The notes under the pieces: model-generated
What the model was told of the DNA's origin: nothing
Databases searched by the model: none
Seen by the model: only the letters and a program-made list of their open reading frames with translations
Program-made: the position numbers and the translations under genes
Part shown: one piece after another, positions 45,069 through 53,636 of the stretch
Position numbering within the stretch: position 1 is the first letter of the stretch
Layout: each line of letters starts with the position of its first letter
Assembly (NCBI RefSeq): GCF_000745965.1
Contig: NZ_JQKI01000023.1
Location: 26,846-90,845, forward strand
Origin: Edaphobacter aggregans DSM 19364
GTDB lineage: Bacteria > Acidobacteriota > Terriglobia > Terriglobales > Acidobacteriaceae
DNA: 64,000 nt
Direction: 5' to 3'

Positions 45069-45388
45069 AGAATTGGCCCGCCATCGTGACTGTCCTTGCT
45101 CTGCTGCTGATGACAGCGCTGGGCATGGCGATCATCGCTGACTGGCGGCTGGACGGCGACTTCCCCGCGATCCGGCCTAAGTCCAGCGAGATGCAGGTGA
45201 AGCAGATGATGGGGGAACCGGGCGAAGTGGATCGGCCGTGCCGCGCCTTTGGTGTTCAGCTGATCGCCAACTGCGACCATGTCTTCGTCTACCGGTCGAC
45301 CCTGGCTCCACTGCGCGGTAAGCACTGGCTGGTCTTCTTCGACCAGAACAATCAGGCGACGGCAACCTCCACGGAGACAAAGCCATAG
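45065..45388 (+). CDS. Small membrane-anchored periplasmic protein
   Basis: 107 residues. One N-terminal span (about 5-24) is followed by a short soluble domain with SSEMQVKQMMGEPGEVDRPCRAFGVQ and CDHVFVYRS. The pattern (QVKQMMGEP) resembles the SmpA/BamE helix-turn motif (VRxxxGxP), but similarity is weak, and there is no lipobox. It is translationally coupled to the TolC gene and probably part of the export cluster. Confidence 0.7.
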   Translation: MKNWPAIVTVLALLLMTALGMAIIADWRLDGDFPAIRPKSSEMQVKQMMGEPGEVDRPCRAFGVQLIANCDHVFVYRSTLAPLRGKHWLVFFDQNNQATATSTETKP

Positions 45389-45451
45389 CCCCCACAGGGG
45401 GCAATTTGACGCCCTCCGAACCGTTACCGAATGGTAAAATGGAAGTTGATC

Positions 45452-46930
45452 ATGCCCCTGAAGACACTGTTTCTAAACCCGCCCTCCTTTGAGAACTTTG
45501 ACGGCGGCGCCAGCTCCCGTTGGCCCGCTACCCGCGAGATCGAGTCCTACTGGTATCCGGTATGGCTGGCCTATCCGGCCGGTATGCTCGAAGGCTCGCG
45601 CCTGCTCGATGCCCCGCCGCACCACGTCTCGGCCGAGGAGACCATCGAGATCGCCAAGGGCTACGAGTTTCTGGTGCTCTTCACCTCAACCGTGGGCTGG
45701 GCCGGCGACCACGCTCTGGCGCGTGCCATCAAGAAGGCCAATCCCTCCATTAGGATCGCCTTCGTCGGACCGCCGGTGACCACTGATCCCGATCGCGCCC
45801 TGAACGAATGCGAAGTCATCGATTTCGTCTGTCGCCGCGAGTTCGACTTCTCCACCGTCGAGTTCGCCAACGGCAAGCCCCTGAACGAGATCCTCGGCAT
45901 CAGCTACAAAGACGCCAGCGGCGTCATCCAGCACAACCCCGACCGCCCGCAGGTCGAGGACCTGGACGCCATGCCCTGGGCCACCAAGATCTACAAGCGC
46001 GACATGGACGTCACTCGCTACAACGTGCCCTTCCTGCTGCACCCCTACATCGCGCTCTACTCGACGCGCGGCTGCCCGGCGCAGTGCACCTTCTGCCTCT
46101 GGCCGCAGACGCTCTCCGGCCACGCCTGGCGCAAGCGCTCGAGCGACGACGTCGCCGCTGAAATGAAGTGGGCGAAGGAGAACTTCCCCGACGTCAAGGA
46201 GTTCTTCTTCGACGACGACACCTTCAACATTCAGAAGGCCCGCACCATCGAGCTCTGCTCGAAGCTCAAGCCGCTCGGCATCACCTGGTCCTGCACCTCG
46301 CGCGTCACCACCGACCGCGAGACCCTGAAGGCCATGAAGGAGGCCGGCTGCCGCCTGCTGATCGTCGGCTTCGAGTCCGGCGACCCGCAGATCCTCAAGA
46401 ACATCAAGAAGGGCGCCACCGTCGAACGTGCGCGCGACTTCGTCAAGGACTGCCACGACCTCGGCCTCGTCATCCACGCCGACTTCATCCTCGGCCTTCC
46501 CGGCGAGACCAAGGAGTCGATCCGCAACACCATCAACTTCGCCAAGACGCTGGACTGCGAGACCATCCAGGTCTCCGTCGCCCACGCCTACCCCGGCACC
46601 GAGTTCTACGACTTCGCCAAGCGCAACAACTTCATCACCAACGAGAAGATGGAAGACGGCGGCGGTCACCAGATGGCGCACATCGAGTACCCCGGCCTTC
46701 CCACCGAGTACGTCATGGAGATGGTGCACAAGTTCTACGACGAGTACTACTTCCGCCCCAAGGCCGCGGCCCGCGTCGTCTGGAAGGCCATCGTCAACCG
46801 CGATGTTCCCCGCCTCTACGTCGAAGCCAAGAGCTTCCTGAAGCTGCGTGCCGAGCGCAACCGCGCCGCCCGCGCCAAGCGCGAGGAGAAGGCGCTGAAG
46901 CAGCAGGAATCGGTGAGCATGAACGCGTAA
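45452..46930 (+). CDS. hpnJ: Hopanoid-associated B12-binding radical SAM protein
   Basis: 492 residues. It begins KTLFLNPPSFENFDGGA, a characteristic start of HpnJ, and has a cobalamin-binding-type N-domain with AIKKANPSIRIAFVGPPVT. The radical SAM cluster is CPAQCTFC (CxxxCxxC), followed by FFFDDDTFN and LIVGFESGDPQIL. HpnJ contributes to side-chain (cyclitol ether) maturation of bacteriohopanepolyols in Burkholderia. The start is the ATG at 45452; an ORF begins 21 bases upstream without conservation. A strong terminator follows at 46954. hpnCDE lie 3.5 kb away. Confidence 0.88.
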   Translation: MPLKTLFLNPPSFENFDGGASSRWPATREIESYWYPVWLAYPAGMLEGSRLLDAPPHHVSAEETIEIAKGYEFLVLFTSTVGWAGDHALARAIKKANPSIRIAFVGPPVTTDPDRALNECEVIDFVCRREFDFSTVEFANGKPLNEILGISYKDASGVIQHNPDRPQVEDLDAMPWATKIYKRDMDVTRYNVPFLLHPYIALYSTRGCPAQCTFCLWPQTLSGHAWRKRSSDDVAAEMKWAKENFPDVKEFFFDDDTFNIQKARTIELCSKLKPLGITWSCTSRVTTDRETLKAMKEAGCRLLIVGFESGDPQILKNIKKGATVERARDFVKDCHDLGLVIHADFILGLPGETKESIRNTINFAKTLDCETIQVSVAHAYPGTEFYDFAKRNNFITNEKMEDGGGHQMAHIEYPGLPTEYVMEMVHKFYDEYYFRPKAAARVVWKAIVNRDVPRLYVEAKSFLKLRAERNRAARAKREEKALKQQESVSMNA

Positions 46931-46953
46931 GTCCCACGCACATCAAGACCACG

Positions 46954-46990
46954 AAGGCGGCTGGCTCAAAACCGGCCGCCTTTTCTGTTT
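46954..46990 (+). terminator. Rho-independent terminator of hpnJ
   Basis: An 11-bp stem (aaggcggctgg / ccggccgcctt, one G-T pair) with a seven-base loop (ctcaaaa), followed by a T-rich tail (ttttctgttttc). It starts 24 bases after the hpnJ stop codon. Confidence 0.9.
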
Positions 46991-47019
46991 TCGAGATCGT
47001 TTTGAGATGCCCCTGAACT

Positions 47020-47877
47020 CTAGGTGAGAAGAGCAGTTACGGCCGGATCGACATACTTGATCAGAATGACCTCGTTGCCGATCTCGTTGTAGATCAGCTC
47101 GTCGACGGTACCGGCAGCGAGGAGCATACCGTATCCTCCGGGCCGAACTCCCAACTCCTCACGCTTCTCGATATGTGCCACAGGATCGCCGTCTCTATCG
47201 GCTGTGGCGGCGTGAGCGAGCGAATCGCGGCGGAAACCCGCCCCCGGATCGCGCACGTAGTAGACCATGGAGCGGCCAGTGCGCACGCCCGTCAGCTCAA
47301 CCACCTGCTCGGGGTTGAAGGCCGCGCCATGCTCCATCGCATTCATAAGGATCTCCCGCAGACCGACAAGCATCTCATGGCGGATGTCGTCGGGCAGCTT
47401 CGCACTCAGCTCCCGGGCGAAGGTCAACAGCCGCTCGGCGGTGATGATGCGGCAGTTGACCCGAACCGAGACCCATCCCGGCCGGGCAGACAGAATCTGG
47501 ATGTCGTCACTCCATTGCGAGTCGGATGCGGCAGCCCGGGCCAGGCAGGAGATCTCGGTCACATCGAACGGCGGCGTGAAGCAGGCAAAGACGCGCGCGC
47601 GCAGGGCGGCAATCACCTCCTCCGGCGTGCTCCGCTGCGCGAGAACGATGCACTTGATGCCGGGCCTGATCTGACGAATCTCTTCAAGCAGGGCCAGGTC
47701 CTCGTCGAGCGTGCAGGCAGGATCGGTCATGACGACTCCAAACGACCGAAGCCGCAACCGCTGCAGCGCGTCGGCGTGTCCGGCGGAGTACTCCGCGGGC
47801 AGGTCCATCTCTGAGAGCGCGGTGCCGACCGCGCGGCTCACCTCGGTGTCACTTCCAATCAGCAGAACGCGGCTCAT
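47020..47877 (-). CDS. Receiver-like domain fused to HATPase (anti-sigma kinase type)
   Basis: 285 residues. The N-terminal half (about 1-115) has receiver layout: VLLIGSDTEVSR, then VVMTDPACT where the phospho-Asp would sit, and IKCIVLAQRST. The acidic pocket is incomplete. The C-terminal half is a GHKL ATPase: REILMNAMEHGAAF (N-box), VRDPGAGF (G1) and RPGGYGMLL (G2), as in RsbW/SpoIIAB. Such proteins bind anti-anti-sigma factors. The start at 47877 is chosen for the conserved SRVLLIGSD; an open frame continues upstream by shadow. Confidence 0.82.
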   Translation of the reverse strand: MSRVLLIGSDTEVSRAVGTALSEMDLPAEYSAGHADALQRLRLRSFGVVMTDPACTLDEDLALLEEIRQIRPGIKCIVLAQRSTPEEVIAALRARVFACFTPPFDVTEISCLARAAASDSQWSDDIQILSARPGWVSVRVNCRIITAERLLTFARELSAKLPDDIRHEMLVGLREILMNAMEHGAAFNPEQVVELTGVRTGRSMVYYVRDPGAGFRRDSLAHAATADRDGDPVAHIEKREELGVRPGGYGMLLAAGTVDELIYNEIGNEVILIKYVDPAVTALLT

Positions 47878-47973
47878 GTCTACTCCGACGCTACCAAATG
47901 ATTCCAGACGCTGTCGTTCGTCCCACGTCGCTATACTACAGCGGAGTTGCAACTCCAATTTGAAGGGAAACCT

Positions 47974-48678
47974 ATGATGAACGTCCTGCGATATGTTGTG
48001 CTCGCCTCGTTTGCGTGTGTCTTTGTTGCAACAGCCCAGGCACAGGAGTCTCCCGAAACCAACCGCAAGGTGGCGGGCGGAGGCATCAGCGTTCCAGGCT
48101 GGCAGGGAAAGATCGACGCCGATGCCGAGAAGGCCGGTCAGAGCGTCAACGATGCGAAGCTCGCGGCCGACGGAAAGACCCTCGAGGTGATGACCGGCCC
48201 CGCCATCACCTACTGGAACCCGAAAAACGTGGCCAAGGGCGACTACACCGTCTCCGCCACCTTCACCGAGCCGAAGTTCATGAACCTCAACACCCACCCG
48301 CATCCCTACGGAATCGTAATCGCGGGCAACGGCCTGGGCACCCCGGACCAGAGCTACGTCTACTGCGCGGCCTACGGCAATGGAAACTTCATCGTCCGCG
48401 GCTTCGGGCCGGAGCCCTTTCAGCTCAACGGCCGTCGAGAGCCCAGTGAGGCCGTCCACAAGGCCGCAGGAGTAGGCCAGCCCGTCACCCAGGAGATCGC
48501 CATGCAGGTCAAAGGCGCCAAGGTCTCCTGCATCATCAACGGCACCGTGGTGAAGACCTTCGAAAAGTCCGACCTCGTGACCGCAGGCAAGCTGAAGTCG
48601 ACCGACGGCGTCTACGGGATCCGCTTCGCACACAATACCGACGCGACCGTGAGCGACCTCAAGGTCACCAAGCCCTAA
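47974..48678 (+). CDS. Secreted beta-sandwich-like protein
   Basis: 234 residues. The signal peptide MMNVLRYVVLASFACVFVATAQAQ ends at AQA. The mature protein (about 210 residues) has alternating beta-strand-like stretches: NPKNVAKGDYTVSATFTEP, PHPYGIVIAGNGLG, and a final GVYGIRFAHNTDATVSDLKVT. The layout resembles DUF1080 / concanavalin-like domains that bind or cleave glycans, but I see no catalytic residues. The start follows gaaggga. A perfect hairpin ends the transcript. Confidence 0.8.
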   Translation: MMNVLRYVVLASFACVFVATAQAQESPETNRKVAGGGISVPGWQGKIDADAEKAGQSVNDAKLAADGKTLEVMTGPAITYWNPKNVAKGDYTVSATFTEPKFMNLNTHPHPYGIVIAGNGLGTPDQSYVYCAAYGNGNFIVRGFGPEPFQLNGRREPSEAVHKAAGVGQPVTQEIAMQVKGAKVSCIINGTVVKTFEKSDLVTAGKLKSTDGVYGIRFAHNTDATVSDLKVTKP

Positions 48679-48705
48679 ACATCGCACTTTGATACCCTTG
48701 ATAAA

Positions 48706-48736
48706 GGCCGCGCATCTCGTTTGAGATCGCGCGGCC
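48706..48736 (+). terminator. Hairpin terminator after the secreted-protein gene
   Basis: Arms ggccgcgc and gcgcggcc, with an inner stem atctc / gagat around a gttt loop, then ctctcttta. It lies 28 bases past the stop and just before the next start codon (48746). Confidence 0.75.
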
Positions 48737-48745
48737 ACTCTCTTT

Positions 48746-49183
48746 ATGAAGCACGCGCTCAAGCCTTCCCAGTACGCCATCCTCATCACCATCATGCTCA
48801 CCGCATCTGTAGGAGACACGCTCCTCTCCCGCGGCATGGCGCAGGTGGGCGCCGTCGACCTCCATCACCTCGGCCTCCTCTGGCACGCGCTCTTCAACCC
48901 CTTCGTCATCGCCGGAATCGTGCTCCTGATCGGCTTCTTCGCCAGCTATATGACCGCCCTCTCCTGGGCCGACCTCACGTTCGTCATGCCCGCCACTGCC
49001 TTCGGCTACGTCGTCGTGGCGCTGCTCAGCCGCTTCTGGCTGCACGAACACCTCTCCATCTATCGCTGGACCGGCATTGCGCTGATCGTCTGCGCCGTGG
49101 GCTTCGTCGCCAACGGCCCCTCGCGGACGGAGCACGATACCCATCCTGACCTCGATCTGATGGACTCAGGAGCGGGACGTTGA
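48746..49183 (+). CDS. DMT/EamA-type half-transporter, subunit 1
   Basis: 145 residues with four hydrophobic spans, about the size of an SMR or half an EamA protein: AILITIMLTASVGDTLLSRGM, FNPFVIAGIVLLIGFFASYM, LTFVMPATAFGYVVVALLSRF, TGIALIVCAVGFVA. The tail is acidic. The overlapping TGATG with the next gene shows translational coupling. Two such halves could form an antiparallel heterodimer like EmrE-type pairs. The substrate is unknown; hopanoid or lipid-linked cargo is speculation from position. Confidence 0.82.
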   Translation: MKHALKPSQYAILITIMLTASVGDTLLSRGMAQVGAVDLHHLGLLWHALFNPFVIAGIVLLIGFFASYMTALSWADLTFVMPATAFGYVVVALLSRFWLHEHLSIYRWTGIALIVCAVGFVANGPSRTEHDTHPDLDLMDSGAGR

Positions 49184-49575
49184 TGGCACCCGCTACCAGC
49201 GCGCTTCAGACGTGGAGTTCCATCGCCGGCGTCGTCGCCATTGCTGTTGCGGGGGAGGTGCTGATCGCCGCCGCAATGCGGAAGCTGGGCGATCTCGATA
49301 TCATTCGCGAGCGGAGCGGCCTTCCCGGAGCCATTCGCGCGGTCCTGTCCTCTCCCATGTTCCTCATCGGAGCGTTCTGCATGGCCCTCAACTTCTTCGC
49401 CATGCTCTACACGCTTTCGATCGTAGAGCTCTCGCTTGCAGCGCCCGCGATCGCTTCGCTCACGTACATCGGCAACGCCATCGCAGCGAAGCTGTTTCTG
49501 CATGAGAAGGTGGATCGCCGCAGGTGGCTCGCGGTGTTGTTTGTATGCCTGGGAGTGGTGCTGATCTCGAAGTAG
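49183..49575 (+). CDS. DMT/EamA-type half-transporter, subunit 2
   Basis: 130 residues, four spans: IAGVVAIAVAGEVLIAAAM, MFLIGAFCMALNFFAMLYTL, LAAPAIASLTYIGNAIAAKLF and WLAVLFVCLGVVLISK. The start ATG at 49183 is inside the TGATG overlap with the upstream subunit. Both halves carry the typical short helix loop LSWADLTFVMPA / LSIVELSLAAPA, which suggests they arose by duplication of a four-span ancestor and work together. Confidence 0.82.
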   Translation: MAPATSALQTWSSIAGVVAIAVAGEVLIAAAMRKLGDLDIIRERSGLPGAIRAVLSSPMFLIGAFCMALNFFAMLYTLSIVELSLAAPAIASLTYIGNAIAAKLFLHEKVDRRRWLAVLFVCLGVVLISK

Positions 49576-49604
49576 GCGTCCGCCCGGATGCTACACTCCT
49601 GTCC

Positions 49605-50108
49605 ATGACGTCGCGACTGAAGCCGATGCAGCTGCTTTGGTTCATCGGCATCTCGAACATCGCAGTAACCGTAGCGGTCATTGCGATGGCCGTACAGTCA
49701 TGGCACCAGCCCGAAGGCCAGCGCCTCTCCGCCAGCATAAAAACGCCCTGCGTTACGGTCATCGCAGTCTCTCTGGCAGCCGGGTTTCTCGGAGAGTGGC
49801 TCCTGCAGCGAGGCGTCCGCTCCGGAGCCTGGTCCAGTGCCTTCCTCGATCTTCCCCGCAGGCTTCTCGCGCACCCGGTCGTGAAGACCCTTTCCGTTGC
49901 GATAGGGATCTTCGCGATCCTGTACTTTTTCGCCCACCCGGTCCGTTGGCTCTCTTTCTACGCCCTCTTCATGTGCCTGCCGCTTAGCCTGTCTCGAATA
50001 AGCATGACCCTGAGGCCGAAAGAGACGACGGAGTTCTCCTCCTCAGAGTTATCCGGCTCAGACCTCCACCCAGCAAAGCCGATTCAATCGGACCACTGGG
50101 GAAACTGA
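49605..50108 (+). CDS. Small polytopic membrane protein, unknown function
   Basis: 167 residues with about four spans: LLWFIGISNIAVTVAVIAMAV, VTVIAVSLAAGFLGEWLL, LSVAIGIFAILYFF and SFYALFMCLPLSLS. A polar 30-residue tail follows. The ATG at 49605 precedes the first span; 27 more upstream codons are open but read through the previous stop region. No family is recognised. Confidence 0.65.
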   Translation: MTSRLKPMQLLWFIGISNIAVTVAVIAMAVQSWHQPEGQRLSASIKTPCVTVIAVSLAAGFLGEWLLQRGVRSGAWSSAFLDLPRRLLAHPVVKTLSVAIGIFAILYFFAHPVRWLSFYALFMCLPLSLSRISMTLRPKETTEFSSSELSGSDLHPAKPIQSDHWGN

Positions 50109-50171
50109 ACCCGCTGAGTTTTCTGTCAAGAGCCAGTTGAGGAAATCCCCGCAAACCCCAGAAAACCAACC

Positions 50172-50222
50172 ATTAATCGGTACTCAGCAAAGTGCCGATT
50201 AATTACCCCCACTTCGATACAC
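50172..50222. repeat. Dispersed intergenic element, copy 2 (with hairpin)
   Basis: attaatcggtact and agtgccgattaat form a 13-base inverted repeat (one G-T mismatch) around a short loop. The right arm and following C-tract plus acttcgata match 27895-27927. The copy at 27895 lacks the left arm. Confidence 0.75.
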
Positions 50223-50404
50223 TGGAAATGAAGAGAGATTACGCTCCTCTCACCCATTCAGAAACGACACCTATAAACCATTTAGTTTCAATATTTTTGC
50301 CTTTAAAACACCTGTTTTCAATATTTTGGCCTGTGCAAATCTCGCATGCCAATGAAAACAAATGGCTTGCACCAACAAGGGGGAGGGGTGGGGTAGCCGG
50401 AGGT
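50223..50404. other. AT-rich intergenic stretch with a repeated motif
   Basis: tttcaatatttttgcc (50286-50301) recurs as tttcaatattttggcc (50316-50331), 30 bases apart. The stretch is far more AT-rich than its surroundings. It ends with a G-rich tract (50380-50395) just past the hpnE stop. No gene is supported. Confidence 0.6.
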
Positions 50405-51796
50405 TTAGAAGAGCTTCATCAAGCCGGTCGCGGGCAGCTCAGGAGCCATAAACCGCAGCCTGTCGCCCACCACAGCGCCCGCAGCGAGCCGCCCACTGCG
50501 AACAGCGCCCTCCATCGTCGAAGGCCACTCCGTCGCAGTCCAGTCTCCCGCGACGAAGAGTCCAGGCCAGCGCGTCGTCTGCTGCGGTCGGTAACGATCG
50601 AGCCCAGGAGTGACCGAGAAGGTCGCACGAGCCTCTTTGAGCACGCCGGTCTTCACCAGCTTCGCCTCGCGCGCAGCGGGAAAGAACGTCTCGAACTCGG
50701 CGATGGCCGAAGCAAGGATCTCTTCCCTTCCCATCTCCAGCTCAGGCCACGACGCGCTGATCACAAGCTCCAGATAGCAGCCGCGTTCCACCGGCCAGCG
50801 GCGAATCCGCGATTTCACAAAGACCCACTGGATTCGTGTATCGAGCAGCACAGCGTGATCGAGCCCCGTAACATCGCGGTCGTACCAGAGATGAATCGTC
50901 GTGATCGGCGCCGGAACAAACTGGTCAAAGCCCGCTGCCATTCGCGCCCGCTCTTCTTCCGACGACTCAAGCGAGCTCAACAGCGACCGAGTCTGCTTGA
51001 AGTCAGTAGCCAGCACCACCGAATCCGCGCTGAACGCAGTCCCCGCAGCCTGCACGCTCCATCGGCCGTCTGCGGTCCGCTGAAGCGCCTCAACGCCAGT
51101 CTTCACGCGCACATCGACGCTATGACGCTCCGCAAGAGAAACGATAGGCGCGAAGAACTCCGTAAGCGGCGCGGCCGGAACGCCAAGTCGCCCAGCCTCG
51201 GGCGAACGCAGAAACGACTCGTGGAAGACCTTGCCCGCGTACTTCACCGAGCAGCGCTCGAAACTGTCGTTCAGCGCCCCAACGACAACAGGTTCCCAGA
51301 AGTGGCGAATGGCGCGCTCGGTCTGACCTGTACGCTTCAACCATGATGCAAAGCTCTCCGAGTCATCTGCCGGATAGCCGCGCAGAAAACGCAGAAGCCC
51401 CGACGCGATCGCGGCCTTGTCAGCAAGATTCAACATCGGCGCGCGTAAAAAACTCATCGTCTGATGCGAAGGCGCAGGCAGCGAGCCAGGACGCAGCAAA
51501 CTGCGCCGGCCATTCGGCTCAAGAAACACCAGCTCGTCGTACCAGCGAATCGTATCGGCCATTCCTGCCTGCCGAGCAAGGTCAAGGATGTTGGTGCAAC
51601 AACCGAGCACGACGTGCTGCGAGTCGATCGTCTCTTCAAGCGCAGGATGCTCGTAAGAGTACGCGCGGCCACCGATGTACGGCCTGCGCTCGAGCAGCGT
51701 GACGCACGCTCCGGCCTGCGCCAGCGCCACCGCAGCCGACAGACCAGCCACTCCCGCACCAGCGACGATGACGTCGCGATGCGCCGCCTGGCTCAA
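50405..51796 (-). CDS. hpnE: Squalene-associated FAD-dependent desaturase
   Basis: Desaturates hydroxysqualene to squalene, last step of the HpnCDE route. 463 residues. The FAD-binding N-terminus GAGVAGLSAAVALAQAG has the Rossmann GxGxxG, then LLERRPYIGGRAYSYE. The C-terminal end GLFVAGDWTATEWPSTMEGAVRSG closes the FAD site. It overlaps hpnD by four bases. Upstream genes of the operon supply presqualene diphosphate and hydroxysqualene. Confidence 0.93.
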   Translation of the reverse strand: MSQAAHRDVIVAGAGVAGLSAAVALAQAGACVTLLERRPYIGGRAYSYEHPALEETIDSQHVVLGCCTNILDLARQAGMADTIRWYDELVFLEPNGRRSLLRPGSLPAPSHQTMSFLRAPMLNLADKAAIASGLLRFLRGYPADDSESFASWLKRTGQTERAIRHFWEPVVVGALNDSFERCSVKYAGKVFHESFLRSPEAGRLGVPAAPLTEFFAPIVSLAERHSVDVRVKTGVEALQRTADGRWSVQAAGTAFSADSVVLATDFKQTRSLLSSLESSEEERARMAAGFDQFVPAPITTIHLWYDRDVTGLDHAVLLDTRIQWVFVKSRIRRWPVERGCYLELVISASWPELEMGREEILASAIAEFETFFPAAREAKLVKTGVLKEARATFSVTPGLDRYRPQQTTRWPGLFVAGDWTATEWPSTMEGAVRSGRLAAGAVVGDRLRFMAPELPATGLMKLF

Positions 51797-52698
51797 GCGA
51801 GCACCCGATTGGTGAGCGATATCGCCGCTCCCTGCGCAAGAATCCAGAGCTTCTCCGGCGTGGGAACGCTAATACGCTCGCGAAAGACCTCGTAGCGGCT
51901 GCGCTCGATTCGCTGAAGCAAGCCACGGTAGATCGTCACCAGCACCCAGAGCGCGCCGCGGCTGTCGGCATCAATCAGAGGAAGCAGCTCATCGGCCGAC
52001 CGATAGTACCGCTCGGCGCGCTGGCCGATCTCATTCAAAAGATCGCGCTCGTTTCTGTCCATTGGAGCGTTGAAGGCAAGCTCGCGGACTCGCTCCAAAG
52101 GCACATGGAACTGCTGCAGGAGATCGAGCGGCAGATAGATGCGTCCACGCTCCGCGTCCTCTTTCACATCGCGAAGGATGTTGGTGAGCTGGAAGGCGAC
52201 GCCGGTCTCTTCGGCGAGCTTTTCGGCACGAGGATCGCTGTAGCCAAAGACGCGTATGCAGACCAAACCAACGACCGAAGCGACCAGATAGCAGTAGCGA
52301 TACAGGTCATCGAAGGTCGCAAAGGTCTGGATCTCGCCCGCGTTCACTGGACGAGGCTCAAGGTCCATCGTGGTTCCCTGCACCAGCTCTTCAAGCAGTG
52401 TGTCCGGAATCTCGAACCTGCGCTGCGTGTCGTTCAGAGCGATAAAGACGGGATCGTCAGTCGCCGCGCCGCGACGGGACGCACGCCACGCCTCGGTCCA
52501 CTCGGTCATCACGGCGCGGCGCTGCTCCACCGACATGGACTCATCGTCGGCGATGTCGTCGGCGCGGCGCATGAAGGCGTATATGGCGCACATGGCGTTG
52601 CTCTTGTGCTCGGGCAGAACGCGGAAGGCGTAGTAGAAGTTCTTTGCCTCGCGCTTTGCTATCTCACGACAGGCTGTGTAGGCTTCGGGAATCGTCAC
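51793..52698 (-). CDS. hpnD: Presqualene diphosphate synthase
   Basis: Condenses two farnesyl diphosphates to presqualene diphosphate. 301 residues. The two aspartate-rich motifs are RRADDIADD and LRDVKEDAERGRIYLP, with the polar helix FATFDDLYRYCYLVASVVG. The motif spacing fits HpnD rather than phytoene synthase. It overlaps hpnC and hpnE by four bases each. Confidence 0.93.
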   Translation of the reverse strand: MTIPEAYTACREIAKREAKNFYYAFRVLPEHKSNAMCAIYAFMRRADDIADDESMSVEQRRAVMTEWTEAWRASRRGAATDDPVFIALNDTQRRFEIPDTLLEELVQGTTMDLEPRPVNAGEIQTFATFDDLYRYCYLVASVVGLVCIRVFGYSDPRAEKLAEETGVAFQLTNILRDVKEDAERGRIYLPLDLLQQFHVPLERVRELAFNAPMDRNERDLLNEIGQRAERYYRSADELLPLIDADSRGALWVLVTIYRGLLQRIERSRYEVFRERISVPTPEKLWILAQGAAISLTNRVLA

Positions 52699-53636
52699 CG
52701 TGCTAACCTTGTACGAAGTTTTTCCATGAGAGCGCTGACAAGAAGGCTGAGCTTCTTCGCCTTCGAGACGACAGGACGGCCGCGCAGAACGTCATAGTCC
52801 TGCTCCACGATGCCGTCCAGAATAGCGTTGCCGCCCTTGCGGAAGAGGTTGAGTGTGACGGCGAGCTCGCGGTCGACGTGGCGGCTGATCTTGCCGCCTT
52901 CAGCAAGCATTGCGCGCGTCCGCACGACCAGGTCCTTTACCATCGCTCCAAACTCGGGAGTAAAGACGCGCCCTTCGATCTGCCCTTCGTCTACGCCGAA
53001 GCGCACCAGCGACTCTGCGGGAAGGTAGCGGCGGCCGCGCTCCTTGTCTTCCACGACGTCCTGCCAGAAGTTCGCGAGCTGCAGCGCCGTGCAGACCTTG
53101 TCGGAGAGCAGAGCAAGCCACTCTTCGCGGTAGCCGCAGACCAACAGGACGAGCCGTCCCACGGGATTGGCTGAGTAGTGAGAGTACTGCAGCAGCTCTT
53201 CCCAGGTCTCGTACTCGGTCTTGACCTGATCCATCTTGAAGGCGATCAGCAGATCGGCGAAGAGCTGACGGGGGAGATCGCAGGCCTTGATCGACTCATG
53301 CAGAGCGACGAAGACCGGATGCAGGGAGCGCTCCGGAGTGTCATAGCACTCATTCAGCATCGAGCCCCAGGCGTCGAGCAGGCGCGTTGAGACCACGGGA
53401 TCATCGACTTCGTCGCCCAGGTCGTCGGCCACGCGACAGTAGGCGTAGATGCTCTCAAAGTGCGGCCGAACCTTGCGCGGAAGGAAGACCGTCGCGACGT
53501 GAAAGTTCTCGTAGTGCGTGCGAGTCAGCTCTCGGCACCATGCCTGTGCCTCCGCGAGCGAAGGACGCTCGAGCGGCGTGAGGTACTGGAGTGGAGCGCC
53601 CAGCAGCGCATGCTCGCTGGCCGTTAGCTCGTTCAA
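52695..53636 (-). CDS. hpnC: Hydroxysqualene synthase
   Basis: Converts presqualene diphosphate to hydroxysqualene. 313 residues. Aspartate-rich motifs are RVADDLGDEVDD and ANFWQDVVEDKERGRRYLP, and ENFHVATVFLPRKVRPHF is typical of HpnC. It is paralogous to HpnD. It overlaps the stop of the dehydrogenase gene by four bases, as part of a four-gene operon. No squalene-hopene cyclase is visible within the window. Confidence 0.92.
   Translation of the reverse strand: MNELTASEHALLGAPLQYLTPLERPSLAEAQAWCRELTRTHYENFHVATVFLPRKVRPHFESIYAYCRVADDLGDEVDDPVVSTRLLDAWGSMLNECYDTPERSLHPVFVALHESIKACDLPRQLFADLLIAFKMDQVKTEYETWEELLQYSHYSANPVGRLVLLVCGYREEWLALLSDKVCTALQLANFWQDVVEDKERGRRYLPAESLVRFGVDEGQIEGRVFTPEFGAMVKDLVVRTRAMLAEGGKISRHVDRELAVTLNLFRKGGNAILDGIVEQDYDVLRGRPVVSKAKKLSLLVSALMEKLRTRLAR

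Noticed and set aside
45686..46729. 347-codon minus-strand ORF opposite hpnJ
   Set aside because: Composition typical of an antisense frame; hpnJ is certain on the other strand.
47878..48837. N-terminal extension of the receiver-ATPase gene to a 605-codon ORF
   Set aside because: The extension is antisense to a secreted-protein gene with a clear signal peptide; the conserved start is at 47877.
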